Positions 61,146 to 64,000 of a DNA stretch of 64,000 nt are shown here, piece after piece. The notes under the pieces were generated by a model. That model ran no database searches and was not told the origin of the DNA. It saw nothing but the letters and a program-made list of their open reading frames with translations. Made by a program: the position numbers and the translations under genes. Source of the DNA: Elymus sibiricus (taxonomy: Eukaryota > Streptophyta > Magnoliopsida > Poales > Poaceae); contig CM077676.1 of the NCBI GenBank assembly GCA_039707655.1, positions 81,424,895 to 81,488,894 of the forward strand, given 5' to 3'. Position 1 is the first letter of the stretch. Each line of letters begins with the position of its first letter.

Positions 61146-61353
61146 AGTATGTGTAGATTGGGTTCGTTTTCCCATATGCTCTGCTCCGGATCCGATGCAG
61201 AATTTCGTCAGTGCCTCCCTGTTGTTCTCCGGGTACACATCCTCTCTGCTTATTGCCGAGACGTGTATCAGGAGAACAGCGGGGAGGTGCTGCCAAAATT
61301 TTGCGTCGGATCCGGAGCAGAGCATGGGAAAACGAACCCAATCTACACATACT
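61146..61353. repeat. 208-bp imperfect palindrome (about 100-bp arms)
   Basis: Positions 61146-61173 are perfectly complementary to 61326-61353 (28 bp). Inward of that the arms continue with roughly 80-85% pairing through CTCTGCTCCGGATCCGA and its complement to a short loop near 61249. Both strands therefore show similar short open frames. It lies just upstream of the TNP2 remnant, probably in an intron or in place of lost exons. Confidence 0.9.
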
Positions 61354-61417
61354 CGGGTGGGATTAGGACCTATCTTTACCTACTAGCGTCTAGGTTGCAT
61401 GGACGTAATAAAACTGA

Positions 61418-62481
61418 CAAACTCTATTAACTGATGAATACGTCGCCAAATTCTCGGATGGAGCGGTGATCCAAAAGTATTCCATCGAAGAGTATGAGCT
61501 TCTGGCAAAGAATGTAGGAGGCTATCCCGGTTTCATCTCTTGGTTCAAACAAACGGTAATTTCCATTAGACCATTTCATTTCTTCGTCTAGTTTGCGGCT
61601 AATGCAACAATCCTTTCGTATTAAACTTGTAGGCTAATGCAGAGTCTATGGACTCCGAATTGAGACAAGTCGCAAATGGTTTTGACTATAAGGTCCGTTC
61701 ATTTGACAAATACGACATCAACGAGTATCGCTTTCGTACCTATGGCAAAGAGCTATCTATGGCCGACCGAAAGTCTACAAATTGTTGTGTCTCTGCTATC
61801 GGCGAAGGAGGTACCGAGTATTATGGAAGAGTTGAAGCAATTTATGAACTTCTATTCTATGGTGCAAACCCACCGAAAGTCGTAGTCTTCAAATGTTATT
61901 GGTTCCAGCCGAAGGAGACTAGAAGGACTCATGAACATCTAGGGCTAGTCGAAATCAAACAAAGCACCCATTTGGATGTTCCCGATGTCTATATTACGGC
62001 TCAACAGGCGACCCAAGTTTTCTATCTACCGTGGGCCTGCCAAAGTGATCCAAATCTCAAAGGTTGGGATGTCGTTTATGAAGTGCCGCCACATGTTAGA
62101 CCACCTCCCCCCAATGAAGAGGATTATGAACCTCACATTAACCCAGACACATATGAAGGAGAATTCTTCCAAGAAACACGTCTTTCCAAAAAACGTTTCA
62201 AGAACCGCTCTACTTCACCTCAGAACATTGAAGTAGACAGCGGCAGTGAATCCGAGCCTGAACCGAAACAAGAAGAGCCGGAACAAGAAGAGGTTACTGC
62301 TGCGGATGACCTGTCAATGCTTGACCGATTACGTACAGGAGGCCTTCCACATGTTGATGCATTTATTGATGATGATGATGAGCACGTCATTACTGATAGT
62401 GATGATGATGATGCATTTATTGACCCCGAAGCATATATAGACGATGATGATGCATTTATTAATGATGACGATGAAGATTAA
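61418..62481 (+). pseudogene. TNP2: TNP2-type CACTA transposase, C-terminal remnant (DUF4216-like)
   Basis: Two exons are visible. The first is open from 61418 to a phase-0 donor after 61555 (ACG|GTAATT) and encodes DEYVAKFSDGAV ... YPGFISWFKQT. The second runs from 61633 (TTGTAG acceptor) to the TAA at 62479-62481 and encodes the DUF4216-type region: LRQVANGFDYKVRSF, then EYYGRVEAIYELLF, then VVVFKCYWFQP. A very acidic tail contains DDDDAFI-type repeats. In complete TNP2 proteins this region follows the transposase-associated, Transposase_21 and DUF4218 domains, none of which I see upstream. No acceptor is evident before 61418 and a stop lies at 61415, so the 5' part appears lost. Only this C-terminal part is intact. 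Confidence 0.75.
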
Positions 62482-62659
62482 TATTATAGTTCATGTCAGG
62501 TATTCAATTATTATTATGTACATATATATTATTAATTGGTTCATGTTAGGTATTCAATTTTTTATTATGTTCATGATGATGATACACTTAAATTATATTC
62601 ATGTCAGGTATTCATTTTTTTAATGTTGTACTAACTTCGTTTACTCTTTGTCATTGCAG
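62482..62659 (+). other. AT-rich spacer with three short direct repeats
   Basis: TTCATGT(C/T)AGGTATTCA occurs near 62490, 62540 and 62598. The rest is AT-rich and ends in a pyrimidine-rich stretch with the acceptor TCATTGCAG at 62651-62659. It separates the TNP2 stop from the next CACTA gene and may be intron or intergenic. Confidence 0.55.
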
Positions 62660-64000
62660 GTGTTGACAGATGGTGGGCGCGGGTCGAGAGCGCTCCGAGG
62701 CTCCTTCCTCGGCGCGTGGTGGGAGGGGTACTTCCATCCCACCCCACCACCTTCGGAGAGCGCTGGATCTCAGTATGCAGACACCGGCGGGCGCTTCTTC
62801 TTCGACCGGGAGAGGTCGGGGGGGGAAGAAGGTTGGTAGAGGTGGACGTGGCGGCGGGAGAGGTAGGAAGGCTGCTACTACGCCTTCCTCGCCGCCACCC
62901 CCAGCTGATTCACCCGACCACAGGAGTGCTCCGTCTGAGATGGAGCAGCCTGAGGTGCAGCCGTCTCGGACTCCGGTCCACGAGCCTCAGGCCGACGAGC
63001 CTACGACAGACGAGGCTACGACAGACACGCCTACGGCCAACGAGCCTGGGGCCGACGAGCGTCGGGCCGCCGAGCCTTCGTCCCACGAGACTGGGGATCA
63101 CGCTGAGTCGCAGCAGAACCCAGGTGCGGGCTCGTCGAGTGGCCGTGCTGAGGGTGGCTATAGTTCTGATAGCTATAGCGAGAGTGAGTGGGTTGAGGGG
63201 CGCAAAGTCTACCAGCGTGGTGGTACAAAGCTCCCGCCCACCCCGGCGACCCCCGACCAGAGGTGGTTGATTGCGCCGCAGGGGGAGAAGTAAGTGCATT
63301 TACTCTTTTTTAACCTTTTGTCTTCACGTTTCTTCGAATATCTAATGCGTTGGCCTTGTCATACTGCAGGTCTTGGACACATGGGCCTGGTTGCCGCAAG
63401 CCCAACAATGTCCTTGGCGTGATTTGTCGCCAGAGCTTCCCGGGGTGGGTCACGTTGCCCGGTGAGGGCCGGGTTCGAGAGCTAGGAATGACCTGGGAGC
63501 ACTACTTGGCTGCCCCGGCCCCGCCGGGGCATAGGATCGGCGATGTCGAGTGCCACACGGTCGCCGACATTGTGATCCAGACGTTTTGGGTAATTTCTCC
63601 TTTGCCGTCTACGTTGTGTTTTCTTCTTTGATTGGCAACCCTAGTGATTGTACTAATCCGTGTTTTCTTGTTTGATTGCAGACCTTCTACAGGTGTGCTG
63701 AGGGACAGGAGGAGGCCGCGGCTCGGGTTATCGGCAACGAGTGCAGGCGCCTACTTCAAAACTTTCGGCACGAGGCTCGGACACAGGCTATTCGAGACTA
63801 CTACGCCTCGACTGGTATTCGGAGGAAAAAAGAGAAGTGCCGCCTCAACTATCTGAGTAAGGAGAAGTACATGAAGGTAATTACCTATTCTTAAGGCCTT
63901 GTACTTAGTTCCTTGATTTGATTCGTATGCGTAGCGCTCAAATTTCTCTTGCTTAACTTAGGTGCCCCCGAGATGGTGTGCGGATAGGATGGACTGTTGG
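62660..64000 (+). CDS. second CACTA gene, Transposase_24-like (Ptta/En/Spm), partial
   Basis: Four exons join in phase: 62660-63289 (ATG at 62670), 63370-63589, 63682-63876 and 63962 to the window end. All introns are GT...AG (donors GTAAGT, GTAATT, GTAATT). The N-terminus is Gly/Arg-rich (GRGRGGKKVGRGGRGGGRGR), a likely nucleic-acid-binding and nuclear-targeting segment. A Pro/Thr/Glu/Ala-rich linker with DEPTTDEATTDTP-like repeats follows. The later exons contain CRQSFPGWVTLPGEGRV, GMTWEHYLAAP and RLLQNFRHEARTQAI, which I associate with the plant transposase Ptta/En/Spm family (Transposase_24). No stop or frameshift occurs in the visible part. The gene follows the TNP2 remnant on the same strand, as usual in Triticeae CACTA elements. 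Its end lies outside the window. Confidence 0.8.

Larger units (their letters stand above)
58927..64000 (+). mobile_element. CACTA (En/Spm) DNA transposon, 5' part; continues beyond window
   Basis: The element starts CACTACTGGAATCAGGG at 58927, interrupting a satellite monomer between TTGATA and the expected CTTCG. ATA at 58924-58926 is the presumed 3-bp target-site duplication. Palindromic subterminal repeats, a TNP2-type (DUF4216-like) C-terminal coding region and a Transposase_24-like gene follow on the same strand, the usual content of Triticeae CACTA elements. The 3' end is outside the window, where satellite should resume with ATACTTCGAAGG. The catalytic part of TNP2 is not present between the terminus and 61.4 kb, so this looks like an internally deleted copy. 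Confidence 0.92.

Noticed and set aside
61014..61430. 138-codon + strand frame and its minus-strand look-alikes
   Set aside because: It spans the palindrome, so both strands give related peptides. No known domain is present, and it ends before the TNP2 exon without a fitting splice join.

Overview
The window looks like grass heterochromatin, most likely from a Triticeae genome (wheat, Aegilops or a relative). That assignment rests on the style of the transposable elements and on the large satellite array, and was not tested by a database search. I found no host gene, tRNA, rRNA or CRISPR array. Three blocks make up the whole window.

(1) Positions 1-12150 hold the 3' part of a Ty3/gypsy LTR retrotransposon of Tat-lineage type, on the + strand. 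It contains the end of an N-terminal gag frame, a gag-protease frame, and a long reverse transcriptase/RNase H/integrase frame. After these come a tandem-repeat spacer, a multi-exon gene on the opposite strand (about 10.9 to 7.6 kb) with a 'putative gypsy-type transposon' (Transposase_28-like) domain, and a 493-bp 3' LTR (11658-12150). The copy is decayed. One TAG separates protease from reverse transcriptase, two nonsense codons lie in the antisense gene, and a 41-bp segment identical to part of the downstream spacer sits exactly where gag changes frame.

(2) Positions 12151-58926 are one uninterrupted head-to-tail satellite array of about 139 monomers of about 337 bp, all in the same orientation. 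Several higher-order arrangements are visible: a 9-monomer duplication of 3032 bp, a 4-monomer duplication, three copies of an 8-monomer unit (2701 bp), and 3-mer, 5-mer and 13-mer-spaced copies. There is also one truncated monomer. The LTR at 12150 passes directly into the middle of a monomer, so the retrotransposon was inserted into the array, which should continue to the left of the window.

(3) From 58927 to the window end is the 5' portion of a CACTA (En/Spm) DNA transposon inserted into another satellite monomer. It has a CACTA terminus, palindromic subterminal repeats and a low-complexity leader (CT, CCG, a 286-nt pure-purine tract, CCGAC minisatellites). Then follow a 208-bp imperfect palindrome, the C-terminal exons of a TNP2-type transposase (DUF4216-like) with no catalytic part upstream, and the first exons of the second CACTA gene (Transposase_24-like), which runs off the right edge.

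The most interesting points are the antisense gene with what looks like its own promoter (paired TGACGTCA-type sites and a TATA box), the templated 41-bp insertion in gag, the multi-scale satellite homogenisation, and the long palindrome inside the CACTA element. Boundaries, splice sites and identities were read by eye and are approximate where stated.
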